39,798 bases of DNA from Nitrosomonadales bacterium (GTDB lineage: Bacteria; Pseudomonadota; Gammaproteobacteria; Burkholderiales; Gallionellaceae): positions 1,517-41,314 of the forward strand of contig JAHFQY010000020.1 in assembly GCA_023259065.1 (NCBI GenBank). The letters run 5' to 3'. The notes beneath the pieces are model-generated. The model worked only from the letters and a program-made list of their open reading frames with translations. It was not told the origin of the DNA and did no database searches. Every line of letters starts with the position of its first letter. Position 1 is the stretch's first letter. Below, in pieces: positions 1 to 6,880 of the stretch. The translations under genes were made by a program, and so were the position numbers.

Positions 1-38
1 TTAATCTCTGAGTTCCAGAAGTGGCAGTTGATGAATAG

Positions 39-64
39 AAAAGGCACCTTGAGTGCCTTTTTTA
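39..64 (+). terminator. Rho-independent terminator of a gene upstream of the window
   Basis: An 8-bp stem (AAAGGCAC at 40-47 with GTGCCTTT at 53-60) has a 5-nt loop and is followed by T61-T63. It probably ends a gene lying to the left of the window, so pstS starts its own transcription unit. Confidence 0.8.
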
Positions 65-75
65 TTGCCCTGAAA

Positions 76-93
76 CTGTAACAAAAAATTCAC
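76..93 (+). promoter_or_regulatory. Possible Pho box upstream of pstS
   Basis: CTGTAAC at 76-82, a 4-nt A-rich spacer, then AATTCAC at 87-93 resembles the PhoB layout of two 7-mers on an 11-bp period. The first half-site is close to the CTGTCAY consensus, but the second matches it only in its last four bases. Pst genes are classic PhoB targets, so the position is sensible. The call remains tentative. Confidence 0.3.
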
Positions 94-202
94 AATGCAT
101 AGGGATGGTGTTCTGGCAGAATGGCGCGCCTTTCCGGCTCAGCACGGCATCTGCAGCGGTTCGGGACGGCAAAAAACGCCATATCTTAATTTTGGAGGCT
201 GC

Positions 203-1234
203 ATGTTTCATTCATTACCGGGATATTTTCTCCTGTTTTTAAGCATGATTTCGTACGCGTTTGCGGATGAGATTCATGGAGCAGGGGCGACTTTCCCCGC
301 GCTGGCTTACCAGAAATGGGCCAAGAGCTACACCGAGAGCAAGGCGGTCAATGTTGATTATCTGGGTGTGGGCTCAGGCGAGGGTATCAAGCGTATAAAT
401 GCGAAGGAAGTCGATTTCGGTGCTTCTGACATGCCGCTGAATATAGAAGAGCTGAACAAAAAGGGATTGTTGCAATTTCCCATGCTGCTGGGAGCGATTA
501 CTCCTGTAATCAATCTGCCCGGCATATTTGTGGCACAGCTGAAACTGGACGGCCCCACGCTGGCGGCCATCTATATGGGCAAGATACGCAAATGGAATGA
601 CCCGCAACTGCGCTTGCTGAACCCTGATTTGCGCCTTCCTGACATGCTCATCAGCGTGATGTACCGCGAAGATAAATCCGGCACGACCTTCAATTTCACC
701 AACTATTTGTCCAAAGTCAGCCCTGATTGGCAGGCAAATATAGGAGAGGGCCTGCTTGTTAAATGGCCTGTTGGGCAAGCTGCAAAAGGCAATGCAGGGG
801 TAGCGGCCAAGGTCAAGGAGACACCAGGCTCCATCGGTTATGTGGAATATGCCTTTGCCATGGAGCAGCAACTTGATTATGTGCAATTGAAGAATCGCGA
901 TGGATTCTTCGTTAAGCCCAATTCTGCCAGCACTCAAGCAGCGGCTGCGGGAGCGCCATGGGACGCAGCCAGTGGTTTTTACCAGATATTGACCAATGCC
1001 CCGGGGGAGCGGAGCTGGCCTATTACTGCAACAACCTTCATCCTCATTTCAAAAAATATAAGTGATGCAACGCGTGCCAAGGAAGTGCTGAAATTTTTCG
1101 ACTGGGCTTATCGTACGGGAGAACTGCCGGCGATGTACCTGGACTACGTGATGATTCCAAAGTTTGTGATGTCACAGGTGCGCTTTGCGTGGCTGGAACT
1201 TAAAAACAGGGATGGCAGGCCAGTGTGGAACTAG
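203..1234 (+). CDS. pstS: Phosphate-binding periplasmic protein, PstS-like
   Basis: This 343-aa protein is a periplasmic phosphate-binding protein that would deliver phosphate to a PstCAB permease. The ATG at 203 is chosen because GGAGG lies at 195-199 and a clean signal peptide follows (hydrophobic residues about 5-20, cleavage after AFA). The mature protein begins with the typical PstS motif GAGATFPALAYQKW, and SGTTFNFTNYL near the middle is the family's phosphate-loop signature. The C-terminus (GRPVWN) matches the usual PstS ending (GKPLY/W), so the protein is complete. No pstC, pstA, pstB or phoU is in the window, so it is either an orphan copy or its partners lie elsewhere. The stop codon sits inside the left CTAG of a MITE-like element. 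Identification is firm at family level; whether it is the main PstS is unknown. Confidence 0.88.
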   Translation: MFHSLPGYFLLFLSMISYAFADEIHGAGATFPALAYQKWAKSYTESKAVNVDYLGVGSGEGIKRINAKEVDFGASDMPLNIEELNKKGLLQFPMLLGAITPVINLPGIFVAQLKLDGPTLAAIYMGKIRKWNDPQLRLLNPDLRLPDMLISVMYREDKSGTTFNFTNYLSKVSPDWQANIGEGLLVKWPVGQAAKGNAGVAAKVKETPGSIGYVEYAFAMEQQLDYVQLKNRDGFFVKPNSASTQAAAAGAPWDAASGFYQILTNAPGERSWPITATTFILISKNISDATRAKEVLKFFDWAYRTGELPAMYLDYVMIPKFVMSQVRFAWLELKNRDGRPVWN

Positions 1235-1478
1235 CCCGCATATTTCACGAGGTCGCCCCTGAGTTCCCCGGTTACCCGTATGAAACAGGGTTTACGCAGT
1301 ACTTTACTGCTGATCCACTTTGTACTGCAGGGCTACGCAGGTGCTGACCAGCGAAACGCGGCATCTTCACGCTCACGCTTCGCGCCCATACGTACAGTAT
1401 GGGCTTGGCGCGCGAACATGAATCTGCTCGCGTATCGCAGGCCATCATCCTGCGTCCCTCATGAAATATGCGGGCTAG
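1231..1478. mobile_element. MITE-like non-autonomous element with 22-bp inverted ends
   Basis: The left end (1231-1252, starting CTAGCCCGCATATTTCAC) and right end (1457-1478) are inverted repeats matching at 21 of 22 positions. The outermost CTAG occurs on both sides and could be a 4-bp target duplication. The 248-bp interior has no credible gene. It contains hairpins such as GCAGTA/TACTGC (1296-1310) and GCCCATAC/GTATGGGC (1384-1404). The element lies between the pstS stop, which it overlaps, and the terminator at 1520-1550. Size, inverted ends and lack of coding capacity are what a MITE mobilised in trans would show; the parent IS family is not identified. Confidence 0.75.
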
Positions 1479-1519
1479 AACTCTGGTTTGATTGAATCCG
1501 GATTCTGGAATGCAGAAAA

Positions 1520-1550
1520 CAAGAAAGGCACGCCAAGCGTGCCTTTCTTG
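1520..1550. terminator. Strong bidirectional terminator between pstS and rhlE
   Basis: A perfect 14-bp stem (CAAGAAAGGCACGC at 1520-1533 with its complement at 1537-1550) has a 3-nt loop. The A/T-rich outer part of the stem can supply a U tract on both strands. It separates two convergent genes. Confidence 0.85.
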
Positions 1551-1619
1551 TTGCTTACGGACAAGTATTAACAGTAGCAGTGCGTCAGGATGAAATTTTC
1601 CCTAACGCCGGACTATTGC

Positions 1620-3260
1620 TTACCACTTGTTACCATTGGTGTTGCCACCACGATTTTGCGAGAAACCGTTACCTGTGCGGCGTGGAGAACCTTCGCCTGC
1701 ACCTGTGCGTGGCGCGTTGCTGCGCGGTGCGCCGGAGTTGAAGCCGGTACGCGGAGCACCTGCACCTGTGCGTGGAGCGTTTGAGTTAAAGCCGGTGCGA
1801 GGAGCGCCCGAATTGAAGCCGCCAGTACCCGTGCGTGGTGCGCCTGAATTGAAACCGCCGGTACGGGGCGTGCCAGTGTCGGCACGATTGCCATTTACAT
1901 GGCGGGAGTCGCTGTTTGCACCAAAACGATTGTGCGAGTGACCTTCGCGACGGCCCTGGCCGCCGCGGTCATCACGCGGGTAGCCATGACGGCTGTCCGG
2001 CGCGTGGTGACGCGGTGCACCGTTGCCGCGGCCGCTTGGTGCGGGGCGCGGCTTGAACTTGGGCTCCAAGCCAGCTACGGTATGGGCTTCGATGCGCTGG
2101 CCGGTGTACTGCTCGATCTTCTTCAGATGCAGGGCATCACGGTTGGAAGCAAACGATACGGAGATGCCGGTAGCGCCGCCACGGCCGGTACGGCCAATGC
2201 GGTGCACGTAGTCTTCGGCGAACTTGGGCAGGTCGAAGTTGATCACGTGCGAGATGCCGGCCACGTCGATACCGCGTGCCGCCACATCAGTGGCAACCAG
2301 TACGCGTACCTGGCCACGGCGCAGGTTGACCAGGGTGCGATTGCGCTCGCGCTGGTTCATGTCGCCGTGCAGGGCTGCTGCAGAGTGGCCTTGTGCGGAC
2401 AGGCTGTCAGCCAGGGTGTCGGCATCACGCTTGGTGGCGGTGAACACGATGGCCTGGTTCAGCTCGGTGTCGCGCAGGATGTGGTCGAGCAGGCGGTTCT
2501 TGTGCGCCATGTCGTCCACATACATCAGCTTCTGCTCGATGTTTTCGTGGCGTGCCTTGGCTGCGGCAACGCTGATGCGCTTCGGTGTCTTCAACAGGCG
2601 GCTTGCCAGGTTGCCGATCACGCCGTCCAGTGTGGCGGAGAACAGCAGGGTCTGGCGAGTTTCCGGAGTGGCGGCGGCAATGCGCTCCACGTCGTCGATA
2701 AAGCCCATGTCCAGCATGCGGTCGGCTTCGTCCATGATGAGGATTTCGAGGCGCGAGAAATCAATACGGCCGCGCTCGATATGGTCGATCAGGCGGCCGG
2801 GGGTGGCCACCAGAATGTCTACCGGGCTGGACAGCAGCTTGTTTTGCAGCGGATAAGGCATGCCACCCAGAATGCTGACCACCTTGAGGCGCATGTTCTT
2901 GCCGTATTTGGTGGCAGCATCAGAAACCTGTTGCGCCAGTTCACGGGTGGGGGTCAACACCAGCACGCGCGGGCCTTTGCTGCGCACGGCTGAGGGCTCG
3001 GCGATGCGATGCAGCGACGGCAAAATGAACGCGGCGGTTTTGCCGGTTCCGGTTTGTGCAGATGCCATCAGGTCATGGCCGGCCATGACGGTAGGAATGG
3101 CTTCTGCCTGAATGGGGGTGGGTACGGTATAGCCGGACTCTTCAATTGCCTTGAGGATGGACGGATTCAGGCCCAGGCTGGCGAAAGTTGTAACTTCAAC
3201 AGGTGCGGCTGCGTTTGCAGCAGGCACTTCAACGGGTGTAGCTGTGCTTTTAATAGACAA
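1620..3260 (-). CDS. rhlE: DEAD-box ATP-dependent RNA helicase RhlE
   Basis: This 546-aa helicase of the RhlE group unwinds RNA and probably acts in ribosome maturation, RNA decay or cold adaptation. The Q motif (PTPIQ, about 47-51), motif I AQTGTGKT (68-75), PTRELAQQ (104-111), DEAD (177-180), SAT (208-210), ATDVAARGID (323-332) and HRIGRTGR (353-360) are all intact. From about residue 400 the protein becomes a disordered, Arg/Gly/Asn-rich tail with repeated FNSGAPRTG/APRTG units (about 464-520), likely for RNA binding. The start is supported by AAGGAA upstream on the minus strand. A TATAAT-type promoter lies about 220 nt upstream, giving a long leader. The gene is convergent with pstS across a strong terminator. 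Confidence 0.95.
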   Translation of the reverse strand: MSIKSTATPVEVPAANAAAPVEVTTFASLGLNPSILKAIEESGYTVPTPIQAEAIPTVMAGHDLMASAQTGTGKTAAFILPSLHRIAEPSAVRSKGPRVLVLTPTRELAQQVSDAATKYGKNMRLKVVSILGGMPYPLQNKLLSSPVDILVATPGRLIDHIERGRIDFSRLEILIMDEADRMLDMGFIDDVERIAAATPETRQTLLFSATLDGVIGNLASRLLKTPKRISVAAAKARHENIEQKLMYVDDMAHKNRLLDHILRDTELNQAIVFTATKRDADTLADSLSAQGHSAAALHGDMNQRERNRTLVNLRRGQVRVLVATDVAARGIDVAGISHVINFDLPKFAEDYVHRIGRTGRGGATGISVSFASNRDALHLKKIEQYTGQRIEAHTVAGLEPKFKPRPAPSGRGNGAPRHHAPDSRHGYPRDDRGGQGRREGHSHNRFGANSDSRHVNGNRADTGTPRTGGFNSGAPRTGTGGFNSGAPRTGFNSNAPRTGAGAPRTGFNSGAPRSNAPRTGAGEGSPRRTGNGFSQNRGGNTNGNKW

Positions 3261-3479
3261 AATAATTCCTTACGTTTAAGTAATAGCGCGTGTGCAGCTC
3301 ATGGCTACACAAAAAATTCAGTAGGAGTATTTATAGCTCTACCGGCGCAAAAACATCGTCGCTAACCGGTAAAACGAGACGCGTCTTGATGATCTGAAGT
3401 CGTGAAAGACTTGAATTCGGGACGCTGAGGGGTCAGGAAACGATGAACCACTGCTGCCATACATCACAGCAAGCGGCGC

Positions 3480-3507
3480 ATTATAGAGAGATATTTCCGG
3501 AAAGCAA
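3480..3507 (-). promoter_or_regulatory. Predicted sigma-70 promoter of rhlE
   Basis: Read on the minus strand there is TTGCTT (3507-3502), a 16-bp spacer, and a perfect TATAAT (3485-3480). Transcription would start near 3473, leaving about 213 nt of untranslated leader before the rhlE ATG at 3260. Confidence 0.5.
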
Positions 3508-3544
3508 GCTAAATTTTGAAGACAGGCCCGGTGCGGCGCAAGCG

Positions 3545-3573
3545 CTGAACCTGTGCGGAAATGGGGCTATACT
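3545..3573 (+). promoter_or_regulatory. Predicted sigma-70 promoter of the unknown membrane gene
   Basis: CTGAAC at 3545-3550, a 17-bp spacer and TATACT at 3568-3573 lie about 35 bp before the ATG at 3608. The -10 is good and the -35 is weak. Confidence 0.45.
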
Positions 3574-3607
3574 TTCCCTGATTCCATTGCTAAAACCGGG
3601 GCGCGCC

Positions 3608-4228
3608 ATGAATGATAGGATACGTCAGATTCTTGAACAGATAAACGCGCTTGAAGCGGAGCTGCGCGTCCAGTTGCATGAAAAAGAGAGCCAGTGGCTC
3701 TACAAGATCATGGGCAGGCGTGTCGAGTTTGAATCCGGCATCAGGAAAATGCATCTTCGCCTGAAGATGGGAGTATTCCGCTGGTTAAGCACGGTGCGTC
3801 CGCAGAACTACCTGACCGCCCCCATTATTTACGGCATGATTATCCCGATTGTTTTCCTGGATGTGTGCCTGATGATCTATCAGCTGACCTGTTTCCCGAT
3901 TTATCGCATCGCCAGGGTAAGGCGCGCAGACTACATTGTGTTCGACCAGCGCCATCTGGCTTATCTCAACTGGATAGAAAAGGTTGACTGCCTGTATTGC
4001 TCATACGGCAACGGGCTGATGGCATATGCCCGTGAAATTTTTGCGCGCACCGAGCAATATTTCTGCCCGATCAAGCATGCGCGCCAGGTAAGGGGCGTGC
4101 ATGAGCGCTATGCACAATTTCTGGATTACGGCGACGCCAACAATTTACACGACAGGCTTGAAGAGCTTAGACTTGCTCTGGTCAAGGAAGGGAAAAAGGA
4201 TTCAGCATCATCTGACCTTTGCGAGTGA
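3608..4228 (+). CDS. Conserved membrane protein of unknown function with a Cys/His motif
   Basis: I recognise this only as a conserved hypothetical type. The ATG at 3608 is chosen over the upstream ATG at 3443 because the promoter (3545-3573) and a GGGG ribosome site precede it. The 206-aa protein has a charged helical N-terminus (about 1-50, possibly coiled), one or two membrane segments (about 68-102), then a soluble part. That part holds a striking cluster, C128-L-Y-C131, and about 20 residues later FCPIKH (C153, H157). The spacing suggests metal or Fe-S binding, or redox-active cysteines, but this is inference. The downstream Lon-like gene starts 71 nt later on the same strand and could be co-transcribed. 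No known domain can be assigned. Confidence 0.75.
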   Translation: MNDRIRQILEQINALEAELRVQLHEKESQWLYKIMGRRVEFESGIRKMHLRLKMGVFRWLSTVRPQNYLTAPIIYGMIIPIVFLDVCLMIYQLTCFPIYRIARVRRADYIVFDQRHLAYLNWIEKVDCLYCSYGNGLMAYAREIFARTEQYFCPIKHARQVRGVHERYAQFLDYGDANNLHDRLEELRLALVKEGKKDSASSDLCE

Positions 4229-4299
4229 GTTGTTTTTAACGTGTTCCGCAAAATGTGCCACATGTTGTTAATGCATTTGCATATGGGGATGGCAAGTTC

Positions 4300-6750
4300 A
4301 TGAAGAAAAAAATCACGCGCGGCAAACTTAAACCACTTGCGCCTGAACTTCTGTATACACATTGTGATTTGGCGCAGCTCACCTTTAACACAACGGCCGA
4401 GCTGGAAGACCTGGCAGAAATAGTAGGCCAGGCAAGTGCGGCGGAAGCCATACAGTTTGGCGTGGGCATACGCCACGAGGGCTATAATATTTACGTGCTG
4501 GGGCCGGCCGGATCGGGGCGCTATTCCCTGATACGCAAGGAGCTGGAGGGGCGTGCCGCGAGCATGGCGGCGCCTGCCGACTGGTGCTACCTGAATAATT
4601 TCGAGTTGTCGCACAAGCCGGCTGCAGTCAGTTTACCGGCCGGGCGCGGGGTAAAACTCCAGCAACATATGCGCCAGTTCTGCGAAGAATTGAGCGGCGT
4701 GATACCGGCTGCATTCGAGAGCGAAGAATATCGCAGCCATATCGAAGCGCTCAACGATGAATTCAAACAGCGCCACGGCAAAATATTCGAGGATCTGGGG
4801 CATGAGGCGATCACGCAAGGTATTGCCCTGATTGAAACCCCGACAGGATTTTCATTGGCTCCCTACAAGAATGAGCAAATTCTCACGCCGGAAGAGTTCG
4901 ACAAGCTGCCCGGGGATGAGCAGCAGCATTACAACCAGCTGCTTGAAACTTATAACGACAAGCTGCGTAAAATAGCCCACCAGATACCCGGCTGGCAGCG
5001 TGAGCATCAGGCCAGAATCCGCGCGTATAACCGCGAGACGATTGCGCTGGCAGCAGGGAGCCTGATCGAGGAGTTGCGTGGGCAGTATGCCGACCTGCCC
5101 AAGGTTCTCGACTTTTTCAATGCCGTGCAGGCTGACATCATCGAGAACGTGAGCGAGTTGAGGGAGCAGAAAGCCAGCGATGATTTTTCTGTTTCTTCCG
5201 CACCCTTGCAACGCTACCAGGTCAATCTGCTGGTGGATAACGGGGCTACGCAGGGCGCCCCGGTGGTGTTTGAAAACAACCCGACTTACCAGAACCTGAT
5301 AGGCCGCATCGAGCACATTACCCGCATGGGCACGCTGTTTACCAATTTCAGCCTGATCAAGGCCGGCGCCCTTCACCGCGCCAATGGCGGCTTCCTGATT
5401 CTCAATGCCGGCAAGCTGTTGTCCCAGCCCTATGCCTGGGAGGGGTTGAAGCGCGCATTGTTGTCACGCGAAATAAATATCGAGACGCTGGGCGAAGTTT
5501 TCGGGCTGGTCAGCACGCATACCCTGCAGCCGCAACCCATCCCTCTGGATGTGAAAGTGGTTCTATTTGGCGAGCGCATGTTTTATTACCTCTTGTATCA
5601 AATGGATGCGGAGTTTGCCGAGTTGTTCAAGGTGGCTGCCGATTTCGAGGAGGAGGTGGAACGCAATGCGGAAAACACCCTGCTGTATGCGCGCATGATT
5701 GCCACTATGGTGCGCAAGAAATCGCTGCGCACCTTTGAGCAGCAGGCAGTTGCACGGGTGATCGAGCAAAGTGCGCGCATGGTTGCGAATGCATCCAAGC
5801 TTCTCACCCATGTGCGCATTCTTAACGATTTGCTGACCGAGGCCGACCACTACGCCGAAATTGCCCGCCATGACGTGGTGAGCATTGTCGACGTGGAAAG
5901 TGCGATTGCCGCGCAGATACATCGCGCCGAGCGCTTGCGCAAATCCTACCTCGAGGACATCCTCGAAGGCACTGTACTGATCGACACCGAGGGGCTGCAT
6001 GACGGCCAGATCAATGGCTTGGGTTCCATCGATCTGGGCAATTACGTGTTTGCCCTGCCCATACGCATTACCGCGACCACGCGTCTGGGGGAGGGCAATG
6101 TGATCGACATCGAGCGCGAAGTTGCACTCAGCGGCGCCATCCATTCCAAGGGTGTGCTTATCCTCACTGCCTTCCTGGCCTCGCGCTATTCGCACAGCAT
6201 GCCCTTGTCATTGAACGCCAGCCTGGTGTTCGAGCAGTCGTACAGTTCTGTTGAGGGTGACAGCGCATCCCTGGCGGAGCTGTGCGCCCTGATGTCAGCC
6301 TTGTCGGGATTGCCGATTTATCAGGGTTTGGCCGTGACCGGCTCGGTTAATCAATATGGGCAGGTGCAGGTGATAGGTGCGGTCAACGAGAAAATCGAGG
6401 GTTTCTTTGACGTGTGCAATGCCCGTGGACTTAACGGCAAGCAGGGCGTGCTGATACCTGCTGCCAACGTCAAGCACCTGATGTTGCGCCAGGATGTGGT
6501 TGAGGCCGTGCGTGCAAAAAAATTCAGCATCTACGCGGTGGAAAACGTAGATCAGGCCATGGAGCTATTGACCGGGGTTCCCGCAGGAGAGCCGGATGCC
6601 GAAGGGGTAGTGCCCAAGGATTCGGTCAATTATTTTGTCATGGTGCAATTGATGCATTTGTCGCAGATGCGCAAGGACAATGCGGCTCCTGCAGTTGTGA
6701 GGCGGCGGGTAGTGCGTAAAGCACCTGCCAAAAAGGCCGGGAAAAAGTGA
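4300..6750 (+). CDS. Lon-like serine protease (AAA_32/Lon C-terminal type)
   Basis: This 816-aa protein (from the ATG at 4300, with GGGGAT at 4285-4290) belongs to the Lon-related group that carries an atypical AAA module (AAA_32 type) before a Lon catalytic domain. The nucleotide-binding loop reads GPAGSGR (about 68-74), with Arg where a P-loop Lys is usual. A long helical insertion follows at about 115-290. The Walker B region reads HRANGGFLILNAGKLL (359-374), with Asn at the position I expect to be Asp. The protease domain (about 555-765) has the Lon Ser-Lys dyad, with Ser in GDSAS (S655) and Lys in GAVNEKIEG (K698), so proteolysis should be intact. The C-terminal tail is Lys/Arg-rich. It should degrade misfolded or regulatory proteins in the cytoplasm. 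ATP dependence is uncertain. Confidence 0.85.
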   Translation: MKKKITRGKLKPLAPELLYTHCDLAQLTFNTTAELEDLAEIVGQASAAEAIQFGVGIRHEGYNIYVLGPAGSGRYSLIRKELEGRAASMAAPADWCYLNNFELSHKPAAVSLPAGRGVKLQQHMRQFCEELSGVIPAAFESEEYRSHIEALNDEFKQRHGKIFEDLGHEAITQGIALIETPTGFSLAPYKNEQILTPEEFDKLPGDEQQHYNQLLETYNDKLRKIAHQIPGWQREHQARIRAYNRETIALAAGSLIEELRGQYADLPKVLDFFNAVQADIIENVSELREQKASDDFSVSSAPLQRYQVNLLVDNGATQGAPVVFENNPTYQNLIGRIEHITRMGTLFTNFSLIKAGALHRANGGFLILNAGKLLSQPYAWEGLKRALLSREINIETLGEVFGLVSTHTLQPQPIPLDVKVVLFGERMFYYLLYQMDAEFAELFKVAADFEEEVERNAENTLLYARMIATMVRKKSLRTFEQQAVARVIEQSARMVANASKLLTHVRILNDLLTEADHYAEIARHDVVSIVDVESAIAAQIHRAERLRKSYLEDILEGTVLIDTEGLHDGQINGLGSIDLGNYVFALPIRITATTRLGEGNVIDIEREVALSGAIHSKGVLILTAFLASRYSHSMPLSLNASLVFEQSYSSVEGDSASLAELCALMSALSGLPIYQGLAVTGSVNQYGQVQVIGAVNEKIEGFFDVCNARGLNGKQGVLIPAANVKHLMLRQDVVEAVRAKKFSIYAVENVDQAMELLTGVPAGEPDAEGVVPKDSVNYFVMVQLMHLSQMRKDNAAPAVVRRRVVRKAPAKKAGKK

Positions 6751-6880
6751 TTGCATGGAGCATCAAGATTTTGAACTTCATTTGTCTGAAAATATCGGAT
6801 TTTTATGGCAAGATTGAGTTCTTTTATGGGGCCTTGTGCGGACTATTCTGCGCTGGTGGGCTGAATCAGGGACTTTCAGG

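Larger units (their letters stand above)
3261..3607. other. Divergent intergenic region with long rhlE leader
   Basis: This stretch separates the divergent rhlE and the unknown membrane gene. On the minus strand it holds the predicted rhlE promoter (3480-3507) and an approximately 213-nt transcribed leader. The leader has possible stems, for example ACCGG at about 3365 with CCGGT at about 3338, and AAGTC/GACTT around 3390-3415. On the plus strand a promoter lies at 3545-3573. No gene was seen. Confidence 0.5.

Noticed and set aside
95-202. N-terminal extension of the PstS-like protein from 95
   Set aside because: The extension would bury the signal peptide; the ATG at 203 has GGAGG upstream and begins directly with the signal sequence.
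1280-1495. A 71-codon open frame inside the MITE-like element
   Set aside because: It crosses the right inverted end of the element, has no ribosome site and no similarity to a transposase fragment.
1899-2993. A 364-codon open frame antisense to rhlE
   Set aside because: It overlaps the conserved helicase core completely and shows no recognisable motif or ribosome site.
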